NCBI RefSeq assembly: GCF_003203515.1
Contig: NZ_BGNG01000008.1
Span: forward strand, 1 to 64,000
DNA: 64,000 nt
Direction of reading: 5' to 3'
Origin: Glaciecola sp. KUL10
GTDB lineage: Bacteria; Pseudomonadota; Gammaproteobacteria; Enterobacterales; Alteromonadaceae
The notes under the pieces were generated by a model that was not told the DNA's origin, ran no database searches, and was given only the letters and a program-made list of their open reading frames with translations. This document shows, piece by piece, positions 35,364-44,685 of this stretch (within the stretch, counting starts at the first letter, position 1; every line of letters starts with the position of its first letter). A program made the translations under genes and the position numbers.

Positions 35364-38243
35364 TTATTCACTCGTCGGTTCTGCTATAAAGTTTAAACAT
35401 TTGAGTGCTTCGTTTGTTAATTCGTCAATTGACCTGCTTGCCGAGAGTATTGTAGCCTCATCATCATTTGGCATTTCGAGTGCTTCAAATTGGCTTTTCA
35501 ATAGTGAGGGGTCAAAAAAATGTCCACTGCGTTGCGCTATCCGTTTTTCAATGGTGTTAAAGTCTGTATCTAGAAACAATGGGTGAATAACAGATGTGTG
35601 TTTACTTAACGCGCTAATCAGATAATGCCTATGTACTTGTTTTAATCCAGAAAACGATAAAACAACGTCATAACCATGTAATAGCTTTTGCTTGACACAC
35701 AACACTATTCGCTCAATCCATGGTTCACGGTCAGTGTCATCCAAAGGAATACCGTTCGCCATTTTTTGCTTTGACTTAGCGCTATGTAAATCATCACCTT
35801 CGATGAACATTGCGTCATTGCATTGCGAAATGCTTTCAGCCAAGCTTGTTTTACCTGAGCCACTCACTCCCATAATAATAGTGAGTACCGGCAACACTTT
35901 AGGCTTATCTACAGGGAGTGAAAGTGATACCTCGTAATGTTTTCCCATTTCTATATCTTGCAACACAAAATCATTTTGCAGTACACCATTCACGCGCATT
36001 TCACTTTCGTTATTCGCTGTTTTTTCAATTGATAACGAAATTGTTGCGTCTCTGAACTTATAGTCAAGGTATAGGCTTCCCCATGCACTCGGTAAATTAG
36101 GGTTTATAATGAGATTATTTTGCTTTCCTTGCAGGCCACAAATCTTTTCGATCACAATCCTATACAACCAAGCTGCTGTGCCAGTATTGAATAAATGGCT
36201 CGATTTACCTGCAACTTCAGGTGCTTGAAAAAATGCGCCTCTAAAATAATTGGGAACATACACAGGTAACTGACCGCTAGCATCACTTTGACAGGCCTTT
36301 ATCATCTCATCTACACATAAAAAACCTTGTTCCGCATTGCCAGATTCAAATAAAGAAAATATCCAAAATACAAAGGCATGGTTATAAACAGACCCGTTTT
36401 CTGCACATCCAATATGTTTTTGAGTCAGCCTGCCTATGTGTTCATGCATATGCGTGTAGCTAGGTGCTAACATCATATTTCCATATGGGGTTTGTAGGTG
36501 TTTAGTCACAGACTTTTTGAGTAACTGTTGTTGTTCAGTACCAGCTGCTTTACAAAGTAAAGACCAACTTTGAGGATTCAAATATATACGGCCTTCTTCT
36601 TCTGTCGATACACCAAATAATGCACCGTCATCAGTGATACCTCTTGCAAACCATTCTTTATCCCAACAGTGTTCATTGATAGCCTTATTCAAGTCGGTGA
36701 TATGCGTCGACCAAGATATATCAGAGCTTACACTGCTATACTCAACTAGAATCGTTTGCCAAACTTGAATAGCGTATGAACTCGCCATAGTTAGCCAAGC
36801 AGAAACGCCTTTCCCTTTTGCACCCACCATGTTCATTGGATCACACCAATCGCCCTGATCAATAAAGCATAAGCCTCGGTAATCTCGCCTTTTAAGCAAA
36901 TACAATAAAGCCTTTTCAATATGTTCGAACACGGAAGCTTGTTCATCACTATCTTGAAAACCAACCATTTCACTTAATAAATCAGTGTCATTAGTTTGAT
37001 TTAGATAAACTTGGAGTAATAGTGGTAACCACACACAATGGTCACTATGGGGAATTTGGTTGATATATTTAAGTTCAGCATCTGGATGCAGCAAGATTCC
37101 ATCTGGCATTTCACCACTAAAATGTTGCTGTGAAAGCGATGTTAACAGGCATTTCTTAGCCATACTCGGTTGAATAAAGCATGCGCCGATATTGTCCTGA
37201 ATATAATTTCGAGTTTGTGGATCAGTTGTCAATCGATTGACTTCATAATGATACTGTACTTGCCTTGGTAGCCAATGATTTACAAAGTCATCGAACGCCT
37301 GATCAGGTGACGTTAACCTAATACTACCGAAGCCCTTTTCAATGGCGAGAGTTTGCTTAGCTGCATCATTGTTTTCTGTCGTAAAGTACTGTTGTTTAAT
37401 CAGCGCTATATCTTGATTTTGATAGATAGGTCCAAACAGGTATTGTATTTGTTCTTGTGCATCATGCCTCAAACAAATGCGGTGCTGCAGACTCGCACAG
37501 GGTGTTTCATAAATTGCTGAGGCGAAAGGCAGTTGTTCTGAAAGCACAGCGTCGGGTTGACGCAAACCACCGAGTCCCTCAAAAGCATTTTGGCTAGCAC
37601 ACCATGATGTACAACTTCGGTCTGCGCAAAGAAATGTTTTTTGAGCCGTGTTTTTCAAGCTTGGGTATTCGTCCAGCTTTTGATACGGAGTCACGTAAGT
37701 GCCAACAACCGCTTGCTGTTTAAGGTCAAAATCTGCACTTTGATTCATCCAAGACATATACCCCAATGGGAAGTAAGCATAAATAGACCAATTATCATCT
37801 GCTGAAGCTTGAGACTTTTTAATCTTTACAGACCATTTTTCAAGTGCGCGGTCGTCTGCCAAACTCAAACAAAGCTCAATTTCAATTCCGGCGTTTTTCA
37901 CTTTCCATGTGATTAAGTCACTTTCAACAATAAATGAAAAGGACTCAGGTAAAATTTTGCAAGGTGCAAAAGGTAAAGAAAACAATGCGTTTGTTTTTTC
38001 GTTTTTTATATAAAAAAACCGTCCGGGATGATGAGCAAAATAAGGATGCTCTGGTTGCATAAACGTCTTCGCCTCCAAACTCGGCGAAAAAGCATATTTG
38101 CTAGGTTCCGGTTGCATAAATTGAGCATTGGCATAACCCTGACAATTCATACTGATCATCATTTTTTCGTTCCATAAAAAGCCACAAGCATTGGGTTTAG
38201 TTATTGGGCTATTAGCTGAAACTTGGTGTTTCATAATATTCAT
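35364..38243 (-). CDS. GH94 phosphorylase fused to gluconokinase
   Basis: 959 residues, two enzymes in one frame. Residues 1 to about 770 form a GH94-type phosphorylase: DFVNHWLPRQVQYHYEVNRL, NYIQDNIGACF, SGEMPDGILLHPDAELKYINQIPHSDHCVWLPLLLQ and the catalytic-loop counterpart QGDWCDPMNMVGAKGKG (464-479; GDWND in most relatives). Residues about 783-955 are a gluconokinase (GntK): Walker A GVSGSGKT (792-799), EGDDLHSAKSKQKMANGIPLDDTDREPW and RSGHFFDPSLLKSQFEALE. GH94 cellobionate phosphorylases give glucose 1-phosphate and gluconate; a gluconokinase partner would trap the gluconate as 6-phosphogluconate. I therefore infer a beta-glucosyl-gluconate (cellobionate-type) phosphorylase. It lacks a signal peptide, so it is cytoplasmic. 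It lies 9 nt after the GPH transporter gene in one operon. Confidence 0.88.
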   Translation of the reverse strand: MNIMKHQVSANSPITKPNACGFLWNEKMMISMNCQGYANAQFMQPEPSKYAFSPSLEAKTFMQPEHPYFAHHPGRFFYIKNEKTNALFSLPFAPCKILPESFSFIVESDLITWKVKNAGIEIELCLSLADDRALEKWSVKIKKSQASADDNWSIYAYFPLGYMSWMNQSADFDLKQQAVVGTYVTPYQKLDEYPSLKNTAQKTFLCADRSCTSWCASQNAFEGLGGLRQPDAVLSEQLPFASAIYETPCASLQHRICLRHDAQEQIQYLFGPIYQNQDIALIKQQYFTTENNDAAKQTLAIEKGFGSIRLTSPDQAFDDFVNHWLPRQVQYHYEVNRLTTDPQTRNYIQDNIGACFIQPSMAKKCLLTSLSQQHFSGEMPDGILLHPDAELKYINQIPHSDHCVWLPLLLQVYLNQTNDTDLLSEMVGFQDSDEQASVFEHIEKALLYLLKRRDYRGLCFIDQGDWCDPMNMVGAKGKGVSAWLTMASSYAIQVWQTILVEYSSVSSDISWSTHITDLNKAINEHCWDKEWFARGITDDGALFGVSTEEEGRIYLNPQSWSLLCKAAGTEQQQLLKKSVTKHLQTPYGNMMLAPSYTHMHEHIGRLTQKHIGCAENGSVYNHAFVFWIFSLFESGNAEQGFLCVDEMIKACQSDASGQLPVYVPNYFRGAFFQAPEVAGKSSHLFNTGTAAWLYRIVIEKICGLQGKQNNLIINPNLPSAWGSLYLDYKFRDATISLSIEKTANNESEMRVNGVLQNDFVLQDIEMGKHYEVSLSLPVDKPKVLPVLTIIMGVSGSGKTSLAESISQCNDAMFIEGDDLHSAKSKQKMANGIPLDDTDREPWIERIVLCVKQKLLHGYDVVLSFSGLKQVHRHYLISALSKHTSVIHPLFLDTDFNTIEKRIAQRSGHFFDPSLLKSQFEALEMPNDDEATILSASRSIDELTNEALKCLNFIAEPTSE

Positions 38244-38252
38244 TGAATTTTC

Positions 38253-39644
38253 TTACGCCTTTTTAGGAGATAGACTTGCTTCATCCGAATCGGATATTGT
38301 CGAATCTGGTAAAATATCTTTTTGAATTTCTTCCAATTGCTGAGCACTAAGTGGATAAAGTTTGATACAAAATACGGCGCATGCAGCAAAAACGGCAGGA
38401 ATAAGTGTCATCAGTAGGACAATACCCAACTGAGAATCGGCCGTTTGCGTGGTATTGGCTGAATACCCCATATATGCGAGTGTCCAGCCTATGCCTGCCC
38501 CAGCAAGTGCCCCGCCTAGTTTCTGTGAAAATGCCGCAGCACTGAATATCATTGCGGTTGCTCGTCGACCTGTCTTCCATTGAGAATAATCAGCAGTATC
38601 GGCATACATTGAAAACACAAGTGGTGATTTCGGCCCTAAGCACAAGCCAATGATTCCCTGAAAAACAAACATCAGAGTAATACTATCTTTTGGAATGAAA
38701 TAGAATACTGCAGACAATGCGGCCACAATTGACATGAGGACAATAAGCAATTGTCGCTTGTCCATAAATTTAACTAATAAAGGTGTCAAAGCTGCACCAA
38801 TTGCTAAACTTATCATGTACACAAACGTGAATGAGCCGATTAAATCTTCTCGCTCAACATAGTATTTAAAGTAAAACGTCCCGCTGCTAGCTCGAAGTGA
38901 AATAGTTACCATGATTACCATTGCTAGCACAAAAAGCACTAACCAAGGCTTATTACTGAATAAATCTTTAATATCAGTTAACACGGGTGTCGCTTTTTTC
39001 TGTGGGGGTAGAATACGTTCTTTTGAAGTAGCAAACGTAGTTGCAAACAATAAGGCTGCCGCAATCCCGTAGACGCCCATGGTCAACTGCCAACCAAGCT
39101 GCTCATTTCCAGCGCCCAGATATGCAACGAGTTCTGGAGTGATGTAAGCGACTAAACTGCCACCACTGAATGCACCGATAAACCTAAAGCTAGTTAAGGT
39201 CGTTCTTTGCTTGGAATCAGCGGTCATGACTCCCATCAATGCGCCATAAGGCACGTTGATAAAGGTATAAGCGAGCATCATGAAAATATAGGTCGCATAA
39301 GCCCAGATAATTTTGCCAGTATCACCTACATCAGGCACTGTAAATGTGAGTACGCCAGCAGCAGCAATTGGAAGTATCCCCCACAACAAATAAGGCCTGA
39401 ATTTACCCATTCTGGTTTGAGTTCGATCCGCGATAGCCCCAAAAACGGGATCAGACACAGCATCAATAATGCGTGTTACCAACATCATGGTTCCAACAAC
39501 AGCGGGATGTAGGCCAAACACGTCAGTATAAAAGATAAAAAGAAACACATCGAAAACACGCCAGTAAAAGTTTGAAGCAACATCACCACAGGCATACCCT
39601 ACTTTTTCAGTCATTGTTAACTGATGCTTATTTGCGTCTTGCAT
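38253..39644 (-). CDS. GPH-family (MelB-type) sugar:cation symporter
   Basis: 463 residues, about twelve hydrophobic segments. Seen: MTEKVGYACGDVASNFYWRVFDVFLFIFYTDVFG-type N-terminus of the glycoside-pentoside-hexuronide family, RIIDAVSDPVFGAIADRTQTRMGKFRPY (the conserved loop after helix 2), INVPYGALMGVMT and GLCLGPKSPLVFSMYADTADYSQWKTGRR (the C-half signature). It should import a glycoside with sodium or protons; the operon suggests a beta-glucosyl aldonate or a related disaccharide. It is the first gene of the leftward operon, with an operator-like palindrome 46 nt upstream shared with the divergent LacI gene. Confidence 0.92.
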   Translation of the reverse strand: MQDANKHQLTMTEKVGYACGDVASNFYWRVFDVFLFIFYTDVFGLHPAVVGTMMLVTRIIDAVSDPVFGAIADRTQTRMGKFRPYLLWGILPIAAAGVLTFTVPDVGDTGKIIWAYATYIFMMLAYTFINVPYGALMGVMTADSKQRTTLTSFRFIGAFSGGSLVAYITPELVAYLGAGNEQLGWQLTMGVYGIAAALLFATTFATSKERILPPQKKATPVLTDIKDLFSNKPWLVLFVLAMVIMVTISLRASSGTFYFKYYVEREDLIGSFTFVYMISLAIGAALTPLLVKFMDKRQLLIVLMSIVAALSAVFYFIPKDSITLMFVFQGIIGLCLGPKSPLVFSMYADTADYSQWKTGRRATAMIFSAAAFSQKLGGALAGAGIGWTLAYMGYSANTTQTADSQLGIVLLMTLIPAVFAACAVFCIKLYPLSAQQLEEIQKDILPDSTISDSDEASLSPKKA

Positions 39645-39689
39645 GCAAACCTTCCTTTTATTTTTTTATTAAACCGACTAGGATATAAA

Positions 39690-39703
39690 TGTAAGCGCTT
39701 TCA
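39690..39703. promoter_or_regulatory. LacI-type operator between GPH transporter and LacI genes
   Basis: TGTAAGCGCTTTCA, a near-palindrome with the AAGCGCTT core typical of LacI/GalR/CcpA-type sites. It sits in the 154-nt divergent promoter region, so it could control both the transporter operon and the regulator. Confidence 0.7.
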
Positions 39704-39798
39704 AATGTAAATGCAAAGTTAATTTCAAAAAAATTACAAGAAGACAAAAATGCCACTATTGTTTATATTAATAAGCAGTAAAGGAATCTAGAAATCTT

Positions 39799-40797
39799 AT
39801 GAGCACAATCTACGAAGTATCAAAATTGGCAGGTGTTTCGCTTGCTACAGTTTCTCGTGTCATTAATAAAAATGCTGCTGTCAGTGAAAAAACAAAAGAA
39901 AAAGTAAAAATCGCAATGGAGCAATTGGGTTATCGCCCAAATACTATCGCTCAAAGCTTAGCATCTAACCGCAGCAACAGTATTGGGGTACTTGTTTCAC
40001 AATTAGACAGCCCCTTCTTTGGTGAAATGATGGTGGGCATAGAAGATGAAATGCGAAAAGCAGGTAAGCAGGTATTGTTTGCTGCTGGACACAATCTTGA
40101 ATCGATGGAAAAAGAAAGCATTGAATTTTTGCAAAGTAGAAATTGCGATGGCTTGATCGTGCATTGCGAACAAGCGAGTGACGAATACATGCACAGCTTA
40201 ACAAAAGGTAAAACTTCAGTCGTTATCGTGAATAGAAAAATCCCGATGATTGAAGATAGATGCGTCACGCTAGACAACTTCAAAGGCGGCTACATCGCAG
40301 CTCAATACGCTGTTGCTCAAGGACACACTCAGCTTGCTTATGTGTCAGGCCCGCACGATAAAAAAGACTCGCTTGAACGATTACAAGGCGTAAAAGCCGC
40401 ATGTAAGGATTTAGGTATAGAACTTGAAGACTCACATATCGAAACGGGTGATTACAGCGAAAAAAGCGGAAGCGACGCAATCAGTGCCTTTATCGAAAAA
40501 GGCTATCGCCCCAGTATCTTGATTTGCGCCAATGATGAAATGGCATCTGGCGCAATGAAGCGAGCAAGAGAATTAGAAATTGATATTCCAAAGGAGTTAT
40601 CCATCATCGGGTACGATAATACCTCTTTTACAAAGTACCTTCATCCCGAATTAACTACCGTAGAAAACCCGATTGGAAAAATGGGTAAGATGGCAGCAAA
40701 GTTGATTTTGAATCTTGCATACGACCAAAAAAATGTCATTCACAATAGGTTTGAACCAGAAATGGTCATTCGTAATTCTGTTTATCGCCATGATTAA
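39799..40797 (+). CDS. LacI-family regulator of the GH94 locus
   Basis: 332 residues. Seen: helix-turn-helix TIYEVSKLAGVSLATVSRVINKNAAVSEKTKEKV, hinge YRPNTIAQSLASNRSN, and an effector domain with IGVLVSQLDSPFFGEMMVGIE, LDNFKGGYIAAQYAVAQGH, YVSGPHDKKDSLERLQG, ILICANDEMASGAMKRA and IIGYDNTSFTKYL. It is divergent from the GPH/GH94/CBM9 operon and is its likely local regulator through the palindrome at 39690. AAGGA lies about 14 nt before the ATG. Its last codons overlap the start of an ABC transporter gene by 8 nt, so the exporter operon may be co-transcribed with it. Effector unknown. Confidence 0.92.
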   Translation: MSTIYEVSKLAGVSLATVSRVINKNAAVSEKTKEKVKIAMEQLGYRPNTIAQSLASNRSNSIGVLVSQLDSPFFGEMMVGIEDEMRKAGKQVLFAAGHNLESMEKESIEFLQSRNCDGLIVHCEQASDEYMHSLTKGKTSVVIVNRKIPMIEDRCVTLDNFKGGYIAAQYAVAQGHTQLAYVSGPHDKKDSLERLQGVKAACKDLGIELEDSHIETGDYSEKSGSDAISAFIEKGYRPSILICANDEMASGAMKRARELEIDIPKELSIIGYDNTSFTKYLHPELTTVENPIGKMGKMAAKLILNLAYDQKNVIHNRFEPEMVIRNSVYRHD

Positions 40798-41464
40798 ACT
40801 GACTGATATTACCCGTAGTTTTTCAAACGGTGACGAGACGGTTATCGCTCTTAACAAGGTTTCTCTAGAAATAAGAGAAAACGAGTTTGTCGCAATTATG
40901 GGAAGTTCAGGTTCTGGCAAGTCAACCTTAATGAACGTATTGGGCTGTCTAGATACACCAAATAGTGGTAGCTACTTTTTGAATAACGAAGACGTAGCCA
41001 GTATGAAAGACGAGTATTTATCGGATATTCGCAATAAACACATAGGCTTCATTTTTCAAACATTTCACTTATTACCAAAGCTAGATGTCTGCGAAAACAT
41101 CAAATTGCCATTGCGATATAGTGATGTTGATGAAAGCGAAGCGACAACAAGGTCTGAAACCCTTATTGAGCGCGTAGGCTTGAGCCATCGAAAACATCAC
41201 AAACCTTTCGAAATGTCTGGCGGGCAACGGCAGCGAGTCGCTATTGCTAGGGCACTCATCAATCGTCCCAGCGTGATATTAGCAGATGAACCTACTGGGA
41301 ACCTTGATTCTAAAACATCTGTGGATATTATGAATTTACTGACAGAACTTCATAAGGCGGGGCAGACTATCGTTATGGTGACACATGAAGACGAAATCGC
41401 AGAATATGCTCAACGTGTTATCGTTATGCGAGACGGCGAAATCATTGAAGAAAGGAAAAACTAA
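40790..41464 (+). CDS. ABC transporter ATPase, LolD/MacB type
   Basis: 224 residues from the ATG at 40790; a longer reading back to 40715 would run through the LacI gene and adds no family sequence. Seen: Walker [11 protein letters not shown]-loop [17 protein letters not shown], signature [15 protein letters not shown], Walker [13 protein letters not shown] and the H-loop TIVMVTHED. The sequence [12 protein letters not shown] and EPTGNLD place it in the MacB/LolD/FtsE-like group that energises FtsX-type permeases. The ATG lies inside the last codons of the LacI gene (8-nt overlap), and its stop overlaps the next start (TAATG). It should power the MacB-like permease at 44.7 kb. Confidence 0.93.
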   Translation: MIKLTDITRSFSNGDETVIALNKVSLEIRENEFVAIMGSSGSGKSTLMNVLGCLDTPNSGSYFLNNEDVASMKDEYLSDIRNKHIGFIFQTFHLLPKLDVCENIKLPLRYSDVDESEATTRSETLIERVGLSHRKHHKPFEMSGGQRQRVAIARALINRPSVILADEPTGNLDSKTSVDIMNLLTELHKAGQTIVMVTHEDEIAEYAQRVIVMRDGEIIEERKN

Positions 41465-42441
41465 TGTCCCAAGTGTTTGCAAGTTCAGGTCGTTTTTCTT
41501 TTTATTTTTTCTTCGCCAGTTTAATGTCACTATCATGCAAAGTGGGTTCAGAAGAAATATTACTCACTGGCGTCGTCAGCAGTGCGGCTAAACAGGTCGT
41601 CAATGCCCCCAAAACCAGCCGATGGCAGAGCACAATACAGTGGCTTGCGAAAGAAGGTGAAATTGTTAAAAAAGGTGAGCTGGTCGCTGTGTTCGATGGC
41701 GCACTCGAACAGACTCAACTATCCCAAAATGAAGAAACAATTGAACGCCTTGAACTTGAACTAGCGCAAATGAAACTAGAGCAAGAGCAACAACTTATTG
41801 ACGCTGAAGGGCGATTAAGAATAGCTCAAATGAATGTCGATAAAGCAAGAATTGAGGCATCAGTACCGCCAACCGAAGTCAGTAAATTTGAGAAAGGTCA
41901 ATTTGAACTCGCTTTACAACGAGCCCTGCTCGAACAAGTAAAAGCTGAAGATGCGCTCTCGCGGACTAAAAAAGAGAGTACATCAAATATTAAAAAGAAA
42001 ACCTTGGATATTTTAAAAACAAAGGAACAAATAACGTATTTGAAAGAGCTCTTAAATCGGATGAATATCAGAGCTGAGCATACTGGCCCGGTAAATTACG
42101 CTATACACCCTTGGTACGGGACTAAAATCGCAGCTGGCGCAAATGTCAATGCAAGTTGGAAGATACTTGATGTGCAAGCCATTGAAAACTTTCAAATAGA
42201 AACTTGGGTGCACGAAGTTGACGCGGTAGGTTTGGACTCAAATGCTAGCGTATCTTTATTTTTTGATGCCTACCCTTCGACTGCGTTATCAGGCAGCATT
42301 AAAAAAATATCCACACAAGCAGAAAAATATCCTCAATGGAGTAAATCGAGCTATTTTCCTATGGTGATTACCTTCGATAGTGACATTCCATTTAATTTAA
42401 TGCCAGGCATGAGTGTCAGAGTGGAAATTAAACAAGGTTGA
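41464..42441 (+). CDS. HlyD/MacA-like adaptor lipoprotein 1
   Basis: 325 residues. Seen: a signal peptide with lipobox LSC (about residue 25, then KVG), a biotinyl-lipoyl half-motif (IQWLAKEGEIVKKGELVAVFDG), a long helical hairpin (about 80-195), the return strand (MNIRAEHTGPVNY) and a beta-barrel domain with DAYPSTALSGSIKKI and LMPGMSVRVEI. This is the periplasmic adaptor layout of tripartite efflux or secretion systems. It is related to the next two proteins. Lys at +2 predicts outer rather than inner membrane by the E. coli rule, unlike known adaptors. Overlapping start with the ATPase stop shows tight coupling. Confidence 0.85.
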   Translation: MSQVFASSGRFSFYFFFASLMSLSCKVGSEEILLTGVVSSAAKQVVNAPKTSRWQSTIQWLAKEGEIVKKGELVAVFDGALEQTQLSQNEETIERLELELAQMKLEQEQQLIDAEGRLRIAQMNVDKARIEASVPPTEVSKFEKGQFELALQRALLEQVKAEDALSRTKKESTSNIKKKTLDILKTKEQITYLKELLNRMNIRAEHTGPVNYAIHPWYGTKIAAGANVNASWKILDVQAIENFQIETWVHEVDAVGLDSNASVSLFFDAYPSTALSGSIKKISTQAEKYPQWSKSSYFPMVITFDSDIPFNLMPGMSVRVEIKQG

Positions 42442-42444
42442 ATA

Positions 42445-43479
42445 ATGAAAACAGCATACATCAAATGTTTCTGCGCGTTATCTATATTAACGCTAGTATC
42501 TTGTTCAAAAGCCCCCACAGAGATCAAAGCCAGTAAACAAGAATTTATTATTAGTGCGCCCGCCGAGCTTATATCTCTTGATGAAGCCACGATCGGCCCC
42601 CCAAATATCAGGCAAATGTGGCAATACAAAATTGAATACCTTGCTCGCGAGAATTCGATAGTCAAAAAAGGAAATGTGCTTGCGCGGTTTGACGGTCAAA
42701 GGTTGAAAGATGAGTTGATTACGCGCAGTAGCCAACTAGCTGCGGCGAAAAAAGAGGCCGAAAAACAAACGTTGATAGACGAGGCAAAGCAACAAGACCT
42801 TGAGTTAGCGCTTGCAGAAGCGAAAAAAGATGAAGAAATAGCACGTCGAAAAGTTGAGATTACTGATGTTTCGCGTTCACAGATAGAAAAGCAAAAACAG
42901 CTTGCTGAATTTAAAATTGCGACTGAAGTACACAACCAAGCAAAGCAGCGTTTAAAACAGCATTCAGTGTCAGTCGAAGCAAGAAGAAAAGTGCAAAATG
43001 CGAAGATTCAAAATAGGCAAAGTCGCGTCAACGAAATCAATGACAGCCTTGCAAAGCTTGCACTAATATCGCCAAAAGCAGGAATCGTTTTGTATATACC
43101 AGACGGAAACGATGATAAACCGGCAGTCGGAGATACCGTATATATGGGAAGAAGCCTGCTTAAAATCCCTTCTTTAAACGAAATTGCTGTGCAGGCAGAG
43201 TTTGATGAGTCCTACATATCTAAAGTGTCTATTGGTCAACCCGTTAAGGTCACCCTTGATGCATTTCCAGAACGCTCTTTTCAAGGGGTCATCGAAGACC
43301 TAGGAAAAACATTTCGTCAAAAATCTCAGCGCAATCCAAAAGTGGTTTTTGATGCATATATCAGCCTTAACAAACTTGATACAGATATTATGCGTCCTGG
43401 AATGAAAGCCTCAATCTCTTTAAGTGACACTAGTGAAAACACTAATAACCGCTCATTGACAAATGAGGTTGGCAAATGA
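42445..43479 (+). CDS. HlyD/MacA-like adaptor lipoprotein 2
   Basis: 344 residues, paralogue of its neighbours. Seen: lipobox LVSC (then SKAP), the IEYLARENSIVKKGNVLARFDGQ half-motif, a long coiled-coil hairpin rich in Lys/Glu/Gln (about 80-190), the return segment KLALISPKAGIVLYI and the barrel FDESYISKVSIGQPVKVTLDAFPERSFQGVI with IMRPGMKASISL. It lies 3 nt after adaptor 1 and overlaps adaptor 3 by 4 nt (ATGA). It would sit in the periplasm between the permease and an outer-membrane channel; no TolC-type gene is nearby. Confidence 0.85.
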   Translation: MKTAYIKCFCALSILTLVSCSKAPTEIKASKQEFIISAPAELISLDEATIGPPNIRQMWQYKIEYLARENSIVKKGNVLARFDGQRLKDELITRSSQLAAAKKEAEKQTLIDEAKQQDLELALAEAKKDEEIARRKVEITDVSRSQIEKQKQLAEFKIATEVHNQAKQRLKQHSVSVEARRKVQNAKIQNRQSRVNEINDSLAKLALISPKAGIVLYIPDGNDDKPAVGDTVYMGRSLLKIPSLNEIAVQAEFDESYISKVSIGQPVKVTLDAFPERSFQGVIEDLGKTFRQKSQRNPKVVFDAYISLNKLDTDIMRPGMKASISLSDTSENTNNRSLTNEVGK

Positions 43480-44678
43480 AAACCATAAGCTATAGCTTAT
43501 TTTTATTGGTGTGTTTAGTCCTGCTTACAGCTTGCGAAGATAAGATCGAAACTATACCGACCTATTCGATTCAGGATACTGAATTTGAAATAAGAGTATC
43601 TGGCTTTGGGGAAATTGAGGCTGCTAATGCACAAAGAATTTTAACACCTGGTACGCAAGCAATGGCAATTGCATGGCTTGCTCCTGAAAACACAATTGTG
43701 CAAAAAGGTGATGTCATCGCTCGTTTTGATGCCCAACAGATTATTCGAGACAGTCGAAACGAAGAATTGGAGATGCTAAAACTTCAAGCCGATATCGTCA
43801 GGAGTGAAGCTGTTCAGGTACAGCAGCAAAATGATGTCGTCTCAGATCAAGTGTTTGTGCAGGAGGAGTTTGCATTTGTTGACCGTTTTGCAATTGATGA
43901 TCTGCGCATTTATTCACAGCTTGAGATTATAGACACGCTTCAAAATAGAGACTTTTTAGAAGCAAAAGATGAATTCTTGGACTGGAAAGGCGGCAGTTTA
44001 ACTCAGCAACACGAAAGTGAAATAGCGGTGTTAGATATTCAAAAAAACAGCCATAAGACAAAGTTTGAGCGCTTTCAATCAGCGCTATCCCAGCTTGAAG
44101 TTGTTGCGCCTTACTCCGGGTTATTAGTGTATGAAAAAGATCGACGAGGAGAAAAGCCCAGCGTTGGTCAAACTGTGTTCCCTGGTCGTCCCATCGCAAA
44201 GATTCCTAACCTAGATGACTTACAAGCCAAGGTATTTGTGCTTGCAAATGATGCAATTGATCTCACAAATGATCTACCTGTTAATATACGACTTGACGCA
44301 TTTCCCGATAAAAAATTTGATGGCTATATTACAAATGTTTCTGCGTTTCCGCGTTCAATTGAACGTGGAAATCCTGTGACTTATTACGAAATCACCGTCG
44401 AACTCAACCAACAAGACAGCGAAATAATGCAACCTGGGCGCAAATTAATTGCCGATATTCAAGTAAAAACAGCTTCAGAAAGGTTAGTGATTCCACTGCA
44501 GTCAATTCATCATGAAAATGGTCAAAGCTATGTTTACCTCCAAAGTGGCGATGTTTTTTTCAAGAGTACAGTCTCCACAGGTATCAAAAATCAATTTTTA
44601 GTCGAGATAACACAAGGCTTATCTAGGGGCGATACAATCGCACTCAGTGTGCCAACACAAATACCCGATAATAACTAA
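43476..44678 (+). CDS. HlyD/MacA-like adaptor lipoprotein 3
   Basis: 400 residues, the longest of the three. Seen: lipobox LTAC (then EDKIE), AIAWLAPENTIVQKGDVIARFDAQQI, helical hairpin (about 85-205), LEVVAPYSGLLVYEKDRRGEKPSVGQTVFPGRPI, NIRLDAFPDKKFDGYITNV, and an added C-terminal membrane-proximal domain (LVIPLQSIHHENGQSYVYLQSGDVFFKSTVSTGIKN), as in full MacA proteins. Of the three it is the best candidate for direct contact with the permease. The stop is 7 nt before the permease start. Confidence 0.85.
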   Translation: MKTISYSLFLLVCLVLLTACEDKIETIPTYSIQDTEFEIRVSGFGEIEAANAQRILTPGTQAMAIAWLAPENTIVQKGDVIARFDAQQIIRDSRNEELEMLKLQADIVRSEAVQVQQQNDVVSDQVFVQEEFAFVDRFAIDDLRIYSQLEIIDTLQNRDFLEAKDEFLDWKGGSLTQQHESEIAVLDIQKNSHKTKFERFQSALSQLEVVAPYSGLLVYEKDRRGEKPSVGQTVFPGRPIAKIPNLDDLQAKVFVLANDAIDLTNDLPVNIRLDAFPDKKFDGYITNVSAFPRSIERGNPVTYYEITVELNQQDSEIMQPGRKLIADIQVKTASERLVIPLQSIHHENGQSYVYLQSGDVFFKSTVSTGIKNQFLVEITQGLSRGDTIALSVPTQIPDNN

Positions 44679-44685
44679 GCCAATA

